In this document: in pieces, positions 49,800 to 61,798 of the stretch
Position numbering within the stretch: position 1 is the first letter of the stretch
How the letters are laid out: each line of letters opens with the position of its first letter
Assembly (NCBI GenBank): GCA_022495005.1
Contig: JAGYXB010000051.1
Location: 744,001 to 808,000 of the forward strand
Source: Rhyacophila brunnea
Taxonomy: Eukaryota > Arthropoda > Insecta > Trichoptera > Rhyacophilidae
Direction of reading: 5' to 3'
Length of the DNA: 64,000 nucleotides
Made by a program: the position numbers and the translations under genes
The notes under the pieces: model-generated
What the model saw: only the letters and a program-made list of their open reading frames with translations
Database searches by the model: none
What the model was told of the DNA's origin: nothing

Positions 49800-51719
49800 T
49801 TTAAGGACAGTCCTGAAAATATATCTTTGTAATTAAAAATAATCCAGCATACACACTGGTAAAAATAAATTACACATAGTAAGTAGGTACCTACCTATTT
49901 CATGATCTTAATAATATGTTGTATAAATTAATGTGAAAATTAAGTTTATCTGCCAACTTTATATTATGATGATAACAAATGAAGCACAACCATTTATTTA
50001 AGTACTCAAAATTACTTACCTATTGTTTGTTATTATTTATATAAAAAAATCAAATTAATTTATATATTCAGTACCCAGGAAGTATAAAATTTAGCTATGT
50101 ATAATAATTATTTATCAAATGTCAAATATTAACAGGACTTTTGTTTTAAAAATTGGCCAATAAGTATTAATGGAATCCTATTTTGAAATTGGAAGAGTAG
50201 ATATATTTTTTAATTGTTTTATAGCACTCGCTAATTTAGCATTTATCTATGTCTGTAATAATAAATTCATGACAATGGTATTTAAATTGACTGTATATTG
50301 GTAATTGTTAAATAGTAATAGTACTACAAATGTGCATTTGTAAATAATACAGAAAGTATGTAACCGGCAGTGATAAGCAATTATTGATACTATTAATAAT
50401 ACAACTAATAATAATAATACAACTAATTAGTATTTGGTTATTCAAATTTTCATTTCCATTGACTTAAATGTGCAATGGTCTTTCTTGTCTGTGACTTTTA
50501 ATGGATCACACATGTTGTTAATCGATAGCACTAAATTGTAGACAGCTTATATAATGTGTTCACAGATGGTCGCTAAAATCCTGCTTCTACATTAAGATTT
50601 TTTGATAAATCATGATATTATATTTAATAATAATCAGCATATTTAGGTATTTTTTTTAGTTTAGGATATATATTGTATCATCTGGTGAATAAAAACATAA
50701 AAAATGGTATTAATATTAATTTATTTCTATAATTTATTAATAACTCACAATTTTTGTCTTGCGGTATTATGTAAGTGTTATTTATTAAAATTAAATTTCA
50801 CATATGACAATAATTACACAAACACAATATGACATAAATGCACTCAAAACTAAAAATAATAATTCGCTATTATCTTCCAGAATCTAAAAAGAAACTAATA
50901 TAATATTTACATTTAATAAAACATTATTACAACCAAAGATGTTGAAGACAATCTTCATCTACTTATAAATATTGAGTCTTATCTATGAAATTGAAGCATA
51001 AAAAAGGTTGTAAATGATTAAATTATCTGCACGCAAGGTCATTTTGTATTGCAGATCCATTTATAACAAGACTTTATTTTCCAGGGCTGCATTGAGATAG
51101 AATGCTTTGTAACAGTATTGAAAGACTAAACGAACTTCTTAAACAGTGAACAATCATTATTTAGATGAGCAATCACCTAAAATATTCCAAATTATCATAG
51201 ATAGTAATTAACCAAAGCAAGACATTACAACAATCCACCCTTATATATTTTTATTTACAAACAATGCTGCCATCATACAGAATATTTTTTTCTATGATTA
51301 CCAATATAACAATGCTAAAATAGTTCAGCAACTGCTACCAAATCAAAAATCATACTTTTGTATCAAAAGTTCATAATATGATTCACTCTCGGTTACAGCC
51401 CAAAATCTTCAAATGGCGCACTATCTACTAACATAGCAATGATTTAAAGAATAAAGGCAATATGTACTTGGTAATTACACTTGGATTTCACTTAGAATTC
51501 ACCACATAGTGAATTCACGTAATAGTGAATCCACAGTTTAATGAATTCGAGGCAAAATTTAAATAATCGATAAACCATCAATAAGCTAACTTACCACTTC
51601 CGGTCTCAGATAGAAAATATGAAAGTATGTACAATGTCATCTTATTTAAATTGGGATTGATTCTTTGACCATTGGTCAATCCGTTGGAAATGGAAATATT
51701 GGTTTAAAAAACAATATGT

Positions 51720-51800
51720 AAGTTTCATCCGACCACATAATTCAAACCCACTTATCAAGAGCCAAGTGCGATCGACTTTGGGTTACCGTGAGCACAAATA
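51720..51800 (-). mobile_element. tRNA-derived SINE head, relic
   Basis: Minus strand CGGTAACCCAAAGTCGATCG and AGTGGGTTTGAATTATGTGG resemble A and B boxes. Body not recognised. Confidence 0.3.
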
Positions 51801-52199
51801 ATATCATATTAAAACAAACTTACTTCTGATTAAAAATATAATATGTAATATGAGGCTCGTCAGTAATTATCCTTCAAATACCTTATACCAAAGAAAGTAT
51901 TTTCAAAATGTAATTTAAAATTACTAAAGCATTTCACACACCCATTACAATATAACTAGTATAGATTTGAGACTTAGGATTAAACATTGTTGACTAAAAT
52001 TATATTATATTTAATTTATACTTTTCTTCTGAGACCAGCTCATAAATGTTATAAAGAATTATTTATAAAAGAATATTTTGAATATTATGCACTAGTAACG
52101 GATCAAAACGTTTCTGATTATTATGATATGGTTTCTATTAAAATCATTATTAATTTTATTATTCGATGGATAAATTTACTGCTTCCCAATACTTTCTTT

Positions 52200-52400
52200 A
52201 TTAGATCTTTAGAATAAAAAAATGATTTATATTTCTTAATTACTCACCGTTAATAAAATCAACCATGTCGTATAAACTGAATTTATTTACTCCAACTGAA
52301 TTGTCGTTATCGAGTGGGTAATGGGTAACTGACAATTATTAGTCAACTACGAGCAGTGCTAATGGTAAATTAATGTAAAATAATCAAACGAATAGATGTG
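52200..52400 (-). promoter_or_regulatory. Candidate 5' noncoding exon region of gene A
   Basis: The minus strand has a consensus donor ACG/GTGAGTAA at about 52245 after a stretch with TTCAGTTT and GTCAGTTA initiator-like words. It could be the noncoding first exon joined to the acceptor at 49813-49815. Other GTAAGT sites (for example near 51595 and 50018) compete, so this is weak. Confidence 0.2.
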
Positions 52401-53699
52401 AAAATTTCAATTTCAATTTTACTTTAATCAAATATTTTACAATCATAATAAAATACAATAATAATTCTTCAAACGCACACACATTCATGATACTATTTTA
52501 TAATATATGTTCAACGCGAAACCATGTATTTTATTCATGAACATTGAAGAACAATTAATTGTTTTATTGATAAACGCAACTTATAAAACAAGTTAAAATT
52601 AACACTTACAGCGTCTTTATATTCTAATAGCTCAATGCACTTACATTACACAAAAAGTTCATAGATAGACTAGATATTTTATTAAATATATGCGGTAGGT
52701 ACACTTTCCATTTGATATGTTGATTTACACCCATTTCCCGGTAGACACAACTAAACATTTATACAAACGTATATGTGCTGTGTCCAGGTCACATTGTACG
52801 CACATTTTATGTTACGTATTAGTCATAAAGGTATACAAATCAAATAATTGAGGTGTTTAATTACAAAAAGTGATAGGTCCACAATTCGATATTTGCGGGA
52901 AACAACGTTTTTATGTTTCAAGCTTCAATTATTTGTTTTAACGTGAGATTATTTTTTCCGTTGTATTCTGTCAAAATTAGAACCAAATGGCAATTTGTTT
53001 CAGCCGGCAATAAATATAGGCAAAATAAAATTGGACGTAGCGCTACTTGTACCTCACTTTTTAATTTATTCGGCATAAGGCACATATTTCCGTGGCACTG
53101 TCATGAGTTTACCGGATGCTACAGCATGGGAGACGCCATTTACAATATTGAACGTTGACTTAAACACGTGCGAAATCAACCATGCTTTAAATAATATGAA
53201 ACACGGACTTGGTGCTTTTTGTAATAAATCGAGACTTAAAATATTTTTTTTCGTAGGGTTTTGTCGCATTTTGGAATTTATAGATCAATACATATTGTAT
53301 AAAATTAATTTTGACTGAATATGGACTTATCACTTTTTGGAATTAGACGCCTCAATTATTAATATACACTAATTATTGTTCATTTTACTATGGAATACTA
53401 TTTACGTGCAATGTGGCTCTTACAATAATTATTTTCTTTTCTAGCATGATAGCGTAATGATATGATTCTATTATCCAACATTGCGTTATTAATATTTATA
53501 TTTTCATATTATTTAGGCGTTTTAATTATTACTATTAAATATAAAAAAATAATACTATGTATTGGTATTCTGCTGTCTAAATCATGAATAATTAAGACAT
53601 ATTTATAGGTATATGAATATATTTTGTCATTCGTGCAAATCTTTATGGCAATATATTATTAATATTACCAATGGTTATCATGAAAATATAGGAAGGCTA

Positions 53700-54000
53700 T
53701 GGCCCAGATGCAGAGATATTTCAGTTATGTAAACTTAAACTAAACTACTTTGGTAATATCAAAGCAAATCTCAATGCTCAGATGAAAGATATGTAATGCT
53801 TAGTTTAAACAAAAAGCGGTTGGGTTGTCACTAGTGACACCCAATTTCGGATACATAAAGCTACTATTAAGCACAGAAAGACTACATACTTCGGCCATAT
53901 TTAATCCAATGAAAAATATGATTTACACTGCTCATTATACAGAAGACCTCCATAAGTGACTTAATGTCCAGGGTGTTAGTGATCTGATACAAATAACCCC
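53700..54000 (+). mobile_element. RTE-like LINE tail, strongly decayed
   Basis: Plus-strand TIKHRKTTYFGHI-stop-NEKYDLHCS recalls the TVKTRKLQYLGHIMRNEKY segment of RTE ORF2, followed by a short EDLHK / LNVQGVSDLIQ remnant like the end of the copy at 21250-21790. Confidence 0.4.
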
Positions 54001-54677
54001 GAATAGAAAGATATATTATATCCTATTTGTTCACCAATTTATTTGATAAGAAGAGGATACCTAAGCAAATGTTTTAGAGACTGACGTTGTAAGTGTGCTT
54101 CTGCATATAGATATTATGGAGTTTATAGAATGAGAGATACCCTAAGTTATTTTTTAGCTAAGTTTGAGGTCTCCGCATCTGGATAATAACTTTTAAACCA
54201 TTGTAGGTGCCTATATTATAAATAAATTTAATTTCTTAAAAAAATATTAAATCTCCATGTTTTCTTCACAACATTGTATGTTGGGCATGTAAACAAATTT
54301 AATATTATCTACCGTAAGATTTTTGTAATTATTATACTTCCCTTAATCCAAGGATAATAAAATTATTATCTTTGTCAACAAGGATAAGAGTTATTCATTC
54401 TTAAATGTTAATATTACAATAGCGATATGAAAAATAAAATAAGTACATAACAATCACTTATAAGTACGATTTCATAGCCATGCAAAAGGAGGATGACTGT
54501 TTCAATCAACACATTGGTTTTAAAGATCATATTATTACATAATTATTAAAACACTAGGATTATAACAATAAACCTACAGTACGAAGGCAACATTATGTTC
54601 TCAAAATGTAGGTAATGTTAGTCAATACGATATGTAGAAAATGTTCTGAATGATATTAATAATGTCCACAATCATGA

Positions 54678-54747
54678 TTATCTTCCGTCTGATATCGTGT
54701 AAGCTGGTTTGCGGTCACTTTCACCACCTGCGTTCGTTGCGGGTTTT
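54678..54747 (-). CDS. Candidate alternative last exon of gene B
   Basis: On the minus strand an acceptor (TATGATTACAG) precedes an open frame KPATNAGGESDRKPAYTISD-GR-stop, 70 bp. If exon 5 of gene B were spliced at GAAAG/GTTAGC (exon end 55978), the phase matches (AG + A = R) and the tail would read FEDIERKPATN... A second frame is also open here. The GC content is above its surroundings. Inference only: the donor is weak and there is no transcript. Confidence 0.3.
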
Positions 54748-55252
54748 CTGTAATCATAATAATATGCGTCAAAATTTTAATAGAGATACCTACCTAACAC
54801 TAATTTTGGCATGGTTTAAATAACTGATAGAGATGGCAGAACAGAAAAATATCATTATACTTAGTTAAAACGTCACCATTTTACTACAAATTACATATTA
54901 ATTTAAGACATTCATCATTCAGAAAACGGTTATAAAAAAAATTAGTGGGTAGGTACCTAGATACTAAAGACATCTAAAAAGTGAGCTTAAAACCCCTATT
55001 TAAATAATTTACAAAACTGTATCCATCTGAAATCACACTTGTGCGAATGGAATACCTATAGGTAATAACCACATTGACTGCTGAGTAGATAATTACTTTT
55101 TAATTATCACATTTAAATAGCATGCTAATTACATCGATCGGCCGCCTGATTGTTACGCGCTAGGTGCGTCTTTAGCATCCAATGACTTAATATTTCAATG
55201 AATTTAGTTAATCCTCTCCATGCAGACGGAACACCTGTTGTACATTAATTAA

Positions 55253-55310
55253 TTGGCCATTCAATATAATTAGCATGTTATTTAAATGCGGTAATTAAAT
55301 GCTCCGCGGT
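55253..55310. repeat. LINE 3'-end repeat block, copy 2
   Basis: GGCCATTCAATATAATTAGC and ATGTTATTTAAATGCGGTAA match the block at 39070-39125; the flanking CTCCGCGGTCAAC also resembles GGTCCGCAGCGAAT there. Confidence 0.55.
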
Positions 55311-55964
55311 CAACAAGTTAAACATTGTGATGGCCGGTTAGGTTAGATTAAGTAAGTGTAATCTGGGAAGACAAAAATAAAGGAAAGGGGTTACCTTCTG
55401 GGTAAGGCTGTAAGAAGGTATAATTATTGAGTGTGGAGAAATATTTGATAAACTTAACACATGTTAAACAATATATTTTTTCAATATTCTACATCATAAT
55501 GTGCATTAAAGTTTGTCTCATAAACAAAACGTATATTCAATTTTGATAATATTTGAAAACACTCAGCGAGCTTTGTATTTCTTGCGCTTAGTAGCCAAAT
55601 CATTATTAAGTAATAAATTAAATCTGGCTTCAAAGTCTTGACCTCTGGCGACTGACTTTCACATTTCTATCTTATTAATTTGTTGATGATTGTGTCGGAT
55701 AGTTCATGTGTACTAATGATGTAGCAAATAAAGCATTTCATAATATATGTACTATATTTATTTCTCTATAGTACACATTTCTAGTCAGAAAATAAGTATA
55801 TGGAAAGGACAGAAGCATCTCCAAGCTGACTAAAATTCATATCATGCTGTCTTTGACCAAGTGACTCTTGGTAATGACATCTTGGAGAGACTGGTTGTGA
55901 TCGATACCATGAATGGTTCTGTAACTGTTTGGTAAAATATGTTTGCAGATATTATAACAATTCT

Positions 55965-56099
55965 TCAATCAGCTAACCTTTCTATATCCTCAAAATGTGA
56001 ACCGGTGAGTGATAGGTTCTTGGTTTCGGGAAGTAGTAGTACACATAGACCTCCGATAATTCCGATAATACCTGACAGTATCATGGGGTATGGGATTTC
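55965..56099 (-). CDS. Gene B terminal coding exon (TM12, PETK C-tail)
   Basis: Acceptor TATCGTTACAG, phase 0, then EIPYPMILSGIIGIIG (TM12), LLLPETKNLSLTG, HFEDIERLAD and TGA (55965-55967). Internal GAAAG/GTTAGC before the last four codons could act as a weak donor (same +3 T as the gene A exon 2 donor), allowing splicing to a candidate exon at 54678-54747. Confidence 0.83.
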   Translation of the reverse strand, partial: EIPYPMILSGIIGIIGGLCVLLLPETKNLSLTGSHFEDIERLAD

Positions 56100-59000
56100 C
56101 TGTAACGATATATTACAATAATATTATGCTTATACAGGATTATAAATAGTTTTACATAATAATGTATTATAGGTCCAAGACTGAAAGAAAAACTGTAGGT
56201 ACTGTATAAGATTAAAAGTTCAATTTTATTAATAAGACAATCCATTCTATACATTGAATATCTTTCTGTCAAAAGACATCTGCATATTTGATAATACACC
56301 CGATCATCTTTTTGCATGATTTTTTTTTTTGCACGGTTTCGAAATAACACGGCTTAACAAGAGTACCGATTATTTTTTATTTACACTGATTTTTTTGCTT
56401 TAACATGGTTTAAAAAAAATACGTATGTATGTACATATTGTATCAAAAAATTGCGTTGCAATGGACCACACGCCACTGGTGCATACATATTATGTTGTCA
56501 CTGGATGCCTCCCAGACATACATATGTATACACATGGCGCCACTAGTCAGTCACTTCGGGTTCGATACGAGAGACGCGCCGCGTGCTTCGGCGTCGTCAT
56601 CATTGAATATTTCCAGCAATGAGAGTGATTTTTTGCCAGCGAAAAACAGCTCAAATCTTTCCTCATTATATCCAAGATTTCGCTATTTCCGTGATCGTAA
56701 TAACCATGTTCGACTGTAGTAGTGTTTTATATTATAAACAATGTTATTTAAGTAAATTTTGTAGGGCCCTAAGTAGTAAGTTTGAAGTTTGGAAAATTGT
56801 TAGAAATGACACAAAAAAGAATATTTTTAACTCGAATAAAATGACTTAAATAATTATTGGAGAGGTTCCAATTCTGTACGCATTAGTGTAAGGTCTGAGT
56901 GGACAGCGTCCCATGGGACGTGAGTGGGGTGTGCAACTCAAACGTATAAACGTATAACCAAAAAAAGACATTGTCTACGAATATCTTCACACATGGTTAT
57001 ACATTTGAGTTGCGCACGCCGCTCACGCCCCGCGGAACGCTGTCCACTCAGGCCTTACACTGAGTATTAACTGACTGCAATTAAAGAACTCATTATTTCC
57101 TTATGTCAAGTTAGAAACAGTGCGACGATGTAGGCACACTCACCATTATCCATATGTATGGAATGCAGACCATGCCGATACCGGCAATGAGCTGAGTGGC
57201 CCCGACTCCCAAATTCCTCATCAGCGTCGGATATAACTCTGCACTGTACATCGGTAGAACTCCATTTGTGGCGCTTATCGAGAACTTGCTTATCATCATC
57301 AGCGTGATCTTCAGCCATTGCATGTTAGTGAGGGCGTCGACGATCGCCACTCCCAGGCATCCGACGGCCGCCAAGAGAATGGAGAAACATATGGGATATC
57401 TTCTGCCGAGCTTCATAAGGATGGGCATACTTAGAGCTATAGCGGGCAACTCCACGACTCCAGATAGCATCGCCGTGGTATGCAAGTCTCCGCCGAAACT
57501 GCCTATGTTCAAGACTAGTCCATAGTAGACGATGGTCGTGGCGGCCCAAGTCATGAATATGCAGATGGTGTTCTTTCTTATCGGTCCGCGGAACAGATCC
57601 ACCACCGTGGCGGCTTGCTGCTTCTCCCCGGAAGGTTTACCGGCCGGCTGAAGAAGCTTGTCAATGGAGGCCGGTAGTGTGCGTTTATTGTAAGCGGCAG
57701 CCTGGTGCATGATGTCTTTCACCTCACTTATCCGGTCCAGGGTCAATAGCCAACGCGGAGATTCCGGCACAACCCACCTACAATTAAAATAACAATTATA
57801 GAGATATTTCATAGTGGACCTATTTTACCCATTAGTTATGAAATTTTTCAGTGTAGTTCCTGAATACCCCACCTCTAACTGGCGTATGCATATAACAGCA
57901 AACTGCATTCAAGCTATTTATTGCAAATTTGCATGCATAAACTTAAATAGAGTCCGTTGAATAGTGACGTCACGTCGCTGACGTAATACACGTCATGCCG
58001 TGACTAATGTTACCAACTCTTAAATTTTGATTCCTCATAATTAATTTAAAATTTTGAAATTGTGAATAGGTGTAAAAATGTGCAAACGGTACCATATAAA
58101 TTTAATAATTATAAATGAATAATTATCATGAACTTTAATTAATTTATTTGTTATAATATCCTTATTAGTTAACTTCAATCAAGACAAACTAAGCCTACTA
58201 AACGCTTTTTATGATGAACTCATTTTAGACGTATATTAAAGTGACACTGACAGCTCACGCACATCGCCGCCATTTTAAGTTTGGTGCGCATTCCTGTACG
58301 CATCTTCGTGACGTATACATTTTTTATAGTTTTCTTATTCGGCCGATAAACCACTAACTGCGTGGTATGGTGCGACTGTATGAATACGGCTGTAAATCTG
58401 TAGGTGTCGGTTTGTATTCTGATGCTGAATCAAATTCGCATCCTTTTTTTTTTAAATAGGTATATATTATACTCGGTCCAGGTCATAGATCTAATAGATC
58501 TAGACTCTAATATGAGTAATAAACATTTCTTGTGTGGAGGCCAATAATAAATGTACTGCCTCCACATGGTGAAAATGATGTTTGTTTTCCTTTGTATTTA
58601 AGCTAATTTTGTAAATAAACAGCCAAAATGGCGTTAGTGGCCATTTATAACTTTTACAGAATAGCAATTTGAAAAATAATTTTATTGCTTTAGACTTTAG
58701 ACATTATTTTTATATTTTTCACTATCAACCCTGACAAAAAATAGTTGTAACTTCATCACAAAATAGCTCTTGTTAGTGCACATTCCGGACACAGCAAATG
58801 ATATTGTACATTATCTATCCCTATAAATAACTACTCATTTGAATGAAAATATAATTCAAATATAAAATGAGTTAATAATATATTAAATTGCGTACCATAG
58901 AGAAATAAGCAATACTCCCGGCAAAGACAATGCCAGTTGCAGGTGTCGCCACTCGGGCAGAGCCAGTGATACAGCAGAAACGAATATATAGGACACCGGC

Positions 59001-61798
59001 AACGGGAAGAAGTTGCAGACTCCAGCGATGGTCCTCCATTTGCCTCCCACCAGCTCCACTGCCAACACAAAACCGGACATCACCACAGAGACGCAGAAGA
59101 ATCCCAGGAACATCCGGAGTAGAAGGTACAACTCGTACCAAGGCGTGAATGTGATGGAGATTGCAAGTACTGATTGCATGCACAGTGATGCGATAAGTGT
59201 TCTTTTTCTTCCAAACCTAATGAATAAAAAATCATACTATACGTAAAAGATAAACTCACAATAAAAACAACTTTTTTTAAATAGGAATTCAAGGATTCCA
59301 CCTTTTTATTACATTTATTATTACTTAATGGTTATGTTTATCAAGTTTTCTCTAATTTTTTTTTTAATAATTTTTGAAAAATTTAGTTTTAATGAATTGA
59401 TTTGAAAAAACATCGATTTATTTAAAAAATAAAAATGTGTAGGTATGTTTATGCTTTATCTAGGCTTGCAGAACTTGACAAAAAATCATGACATGTGTTT
59501 TACGTCTCAATGCAGCCCCGTTGGAAAATTTGTGAGATTGGTTTGTAGCTCACTTAATTAGTAGACCATGGATCCTTTTTTTGCTTCATTTTCATACATT
59601 TAGGCTACTGTCTGCTATTCAGAACTAACTTAGTGGTTTGAAAATGCGGATAGTAGTTATCATTCAAATACATAGATGTGTCTATATCTGTAATTTGATT
59701 GATAAAATTTTCTATCTAATTACCATTTCGGTATAATACTAGCTGTTTTGACAGAAATGTGCAGTTAGAATAATTATTATGTTTCATATAAATTAATGTA
59801 AAATTGGGTTAATCAGAGGAAATATTATTCTTTAAAAACAATATAACAATGGAATATTATCTAATTCACTATAGATATAGTGAATTTCGACTTATGAGAC
59901 TCGTGAAAGTGTAGGTAAAGCTAATTTATCGAATCAGTCTCAATAAATGTGTATAATATTATACTAGAATATGTATAATTAATTACAATATATTATACCT
60001 ATAAGTGCTTTTAAACTCATTTAGTGCTAACACTGCACCGCGACTGGCACGCATGGAGTACTTGGCCATTAGATATAATTAAAGTGTTATTTAAATGTGG
60101 TCATTAAGAGGTAATTAAAAGTTCAGCAGTGATTGTATTAATCAATAAATGAAATAAATGCTATGGAGTACCTTCTAGGCAGCGTTGCCAGATGTCCCGC
60201 GTGGACAGCTAAATTCACAATTATACAAAAATTCTATGAAAACTGCAAACAATATTTATGTAGATCAGCGCTACAATTATACGTGTAAAAACATTTTTGC
60301 ACAGCTATGTTTCAAGTTTCGAAAGTATAGAGAATGCGGACCTGATATATGAAGAATTTAACTGGCCGAAACTCCTATAGATGTGATGCGAAAAATTCGA
60401 AAGACTCAGATGTACAGAAATGACATCAGTTATTCAAGTTGTTCCCGGAAAAAGAGACTAAAAATATTTTCAAGCTAATTTCATTTATGTTAAACATAAT
60501 ATCAACATGTAATTGCTATACTGAACCGGTATTTTTTCAGATGAGTTTAAAATAGTCAGATGCAAGAAACAGTTGTTGTATTGAGTTGATAAAATCGGAA
60601 TTACTTGTTCAATTCAACAATAATATACTCATGTGCTTAATTTTACCAATACATTAAACAACAGAAATAAACTCTTCGGGAAGTAAAATCTTCAGCCAAG
60701 TACAAAATAAATAGGCGAGTGTCGTAGAAAGTTTTATAGTTAGTGTTGTCAATTATGATTGATATTATAGAAATAAACATTAGAAATATTGAACTGTATG
60801 TTTTTAGGTTGCCCCGCTTTTTTTCCGAAAATCCCGATTGTTTTTATTTCAAATATGCGTCAATGACATTTAGCTACTTTACAAACTGCTTGCTGGCGAA
60901 TTAAAAAGCGGGCAAGTCAGCTAGTGCGATTATGATGATGACACATAAAACTTTCCACTCGCTCAGAAGCCAACAAGCTAGCGAGTTGAAACCGTCATTT
61001 TTGGTACTATTTTGACAGGACGTATTGAGTAGTTCGTTTTGTTACCGGGAGATTGCTACTATCACTCTACTGCGCATACGCAGTAGGTCCACGCGCCAGC
61101 GTGTAGCGTGTAAAGTTGACCGGCTTTCAACTTTTCTCAGTAGATTCTTCACAATCTGCTTGTTAGCTTATTCGATGATGACACTGGGCGAGTTTACAAG
61201 TAGGTTGTAAATTCGACAACAAGCAGCTTGTAAAGTAGCTCAATGTCATCGAGGCTATAGTAAAAATCCCAATTTAGTAAAATAATAATAATAATAATGA
61301 CAATGAGTGGCATGTTTAATTTTAAAAAGTTTCCAAAAGCATAATCTCACTGTGTAGCCAAATAAAAATATAATATTTGACGGAAAAGTGACAATTATTT
61401 ATGACAAAAGGGTACTTCCTAAATTAAACTCAGAAGAAAATTAAATTAATTTACCTGTCAGATATCAAACCGCTAACAACCCCACCCACTCCTACACCGA
61501 ACAGGAAGAGAACTTCGGTAATCGTGTTAATATATTTATTCGCGCAAACGAATTCCCATTCAGATATGATGGTCGTGCCGACCACGGTCATGTCCCATTC
61601 CCAGCCCGTGCAGGGAATCTCTCTATTTCTACGCCCGCCAAGGATGGGGGCGCTCGTGAAGTTATCAGTGTTGACAGCTGACCAGTCTGCGTTGAGGATA
61701 TAGCAGGAATTTGAAGGCTGGCTGAAGTTCATCCATTTTTGATGGTCTATTGAGCTCAGGTGGGCAGGTCTAGCACACCAGAATTCCTTTTCTGCCGC
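55965..61798 (-). CDS. Gene B: SLC22-type organic cation transporter-like protein (5' exon missing)
   Basis: Tandem paralogue of gene A on the same strand. Exons found: 61455-61798, 58896-59216, 57144-57777, 55965-56099, together 1434 nt (477 residues plus stop). By comparison with gene A the first coding exon (N-tail and TM1, about 70 residues, phase 0 end) is absent; I found no match up to 64000, so it probably lies outside the window. Family marks: FWCARPAHL, the TIISEWEFVC loop motif, LISDRFGRKRTL, VVPESPRWLLTL, YYGLVLNIGSFGGDLH, AELYPTLMRNLGVG and the canonical C-terminal LLLPETK, which gene A has lost. Expected to be a plasma-membrane uniporter or symporter; the substrate is unknown. 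A minus-strand AATAAA (plus-strand 55757-55762) lies about 200 nt past the stop. An alternative downstream last exon is possible (54678-54747). Confidence 0.88.
56885..57064. mobile_element. MITE family M2 in intron 4 of gene B
   Basis: Inverted ends AGTGTAAGGTCTGAGTGGAC and (reverse complement) AGTGTAAGGCCTGAGTGGAC, continuing AGCGT. The inner arms carry ACTCAAACGTATAA / TTATACATTTGAGT, so nearly the whole 180 bp folds back. Noncoding. Confidence 0.8.
57144..57777 (-). CDS. Gene B coding exon 4 (cytoplasmic loop, TM7-TM11)
   Basis: 634 bp. Acceptor TTTTAATTGTAG, donor ATG/GTGAGT, phase 0 out. Codes WVVPESPRWLLTLDR, a loop with VVDLFRGPIRKN, the family YYGLVLNIGSFGGDLH, LMKLGRRYPICFS, AELYPTLMRNLGVG and VCIPYIWIM. 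Noticeably more GC-rich than the surrounding introns. Confidence 0.9.
57965..57995. promoter_or_regulatory. Cluster of CRE-like sites in intron 3 of gene B
   Basis: TGACGTCA (57965-57972), TGACGTAA (57979-57986) and ACGTCA (57990-57995) occur within 31 bp of otherwise AT-rich intron. They match the CREB/ATF core. Function is inference; a transposon origin is equally possible. Confidence 0.25.
58896..59216 (-). CDS. Gene B coding exon 3 (TM3-TM6)
   Basis: 321 bp, phase 2 to 2. Acceptor TTCATTAG, donor ATG/GTACGC. Codes FGRKRTLIASLCMQSVL, TM4 with VLAVELVGGKWRTIAG, TM5 and TM6 ending LLISLW. Same length and phase as gene A exon 3. Other open frames over this interval are shadows. Confidence 0.88.
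60065..60125. repeat. LINE 3'-end repeat block, copy 3
   Basis: GGCCATTAGATATAATTAAA, GTGTTATTTAAATGTGGTCA and AATTAAAAGTTCAGCAG, within intron 2 of gene B. Same orientation as the other two copies. Confidence 0.55.
60853..61258. mobile_element. MITE family M1 in intron 2 of gene B (inverted relative to gene A copy)
   Basis: Left GTCAATGACATTTAGCTACT with TTACAAACTGCTTG, right reverse complement CTCGATGACATTGAGCTACT with TTACAAGCTGCTTG. Interior TGACCGGCTTTCAACTTTTC and CTGCGCATACGCAGTAGGTC correspond to the inverted interior of 46165-46552. Confidence 0.8.
61455..61798 (-). CDS. Gene B coding exon 2 (large extracellular loop, TM2)
   Basis: 344 bp, phase 0 in and phase 2 out. Acceptor TTTACTCGCAG, donor AG/GTAAAT. 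Starts AAEKEFWCARPAHL and ends GVVSGLISDR. The loop is four residues longer than in gene A and carries FWC, SCYIL and IPCTGW cysteines and sequons such as NFS and NFT, then ISEWEFVC. The open frame runs further upstream into the intron; the true start is set by the acceptor and by gene A. Confidence 0.87.

Larger units (their letters stand above)
49813..53699. other. Upstream region of gene A
   Basis: Very AT-rich; expected to contain the noncoding exon and promoter of gene A. A frame around 52913-53318 is open on both strands but unrecognised. No transposon ends except the SINE relic at 51720. Confidence 0.45.

Noticed and set aside
53066..53318. Overlapping frames on both strands
   Set aside because: None contains a recognisable motif or splice context.
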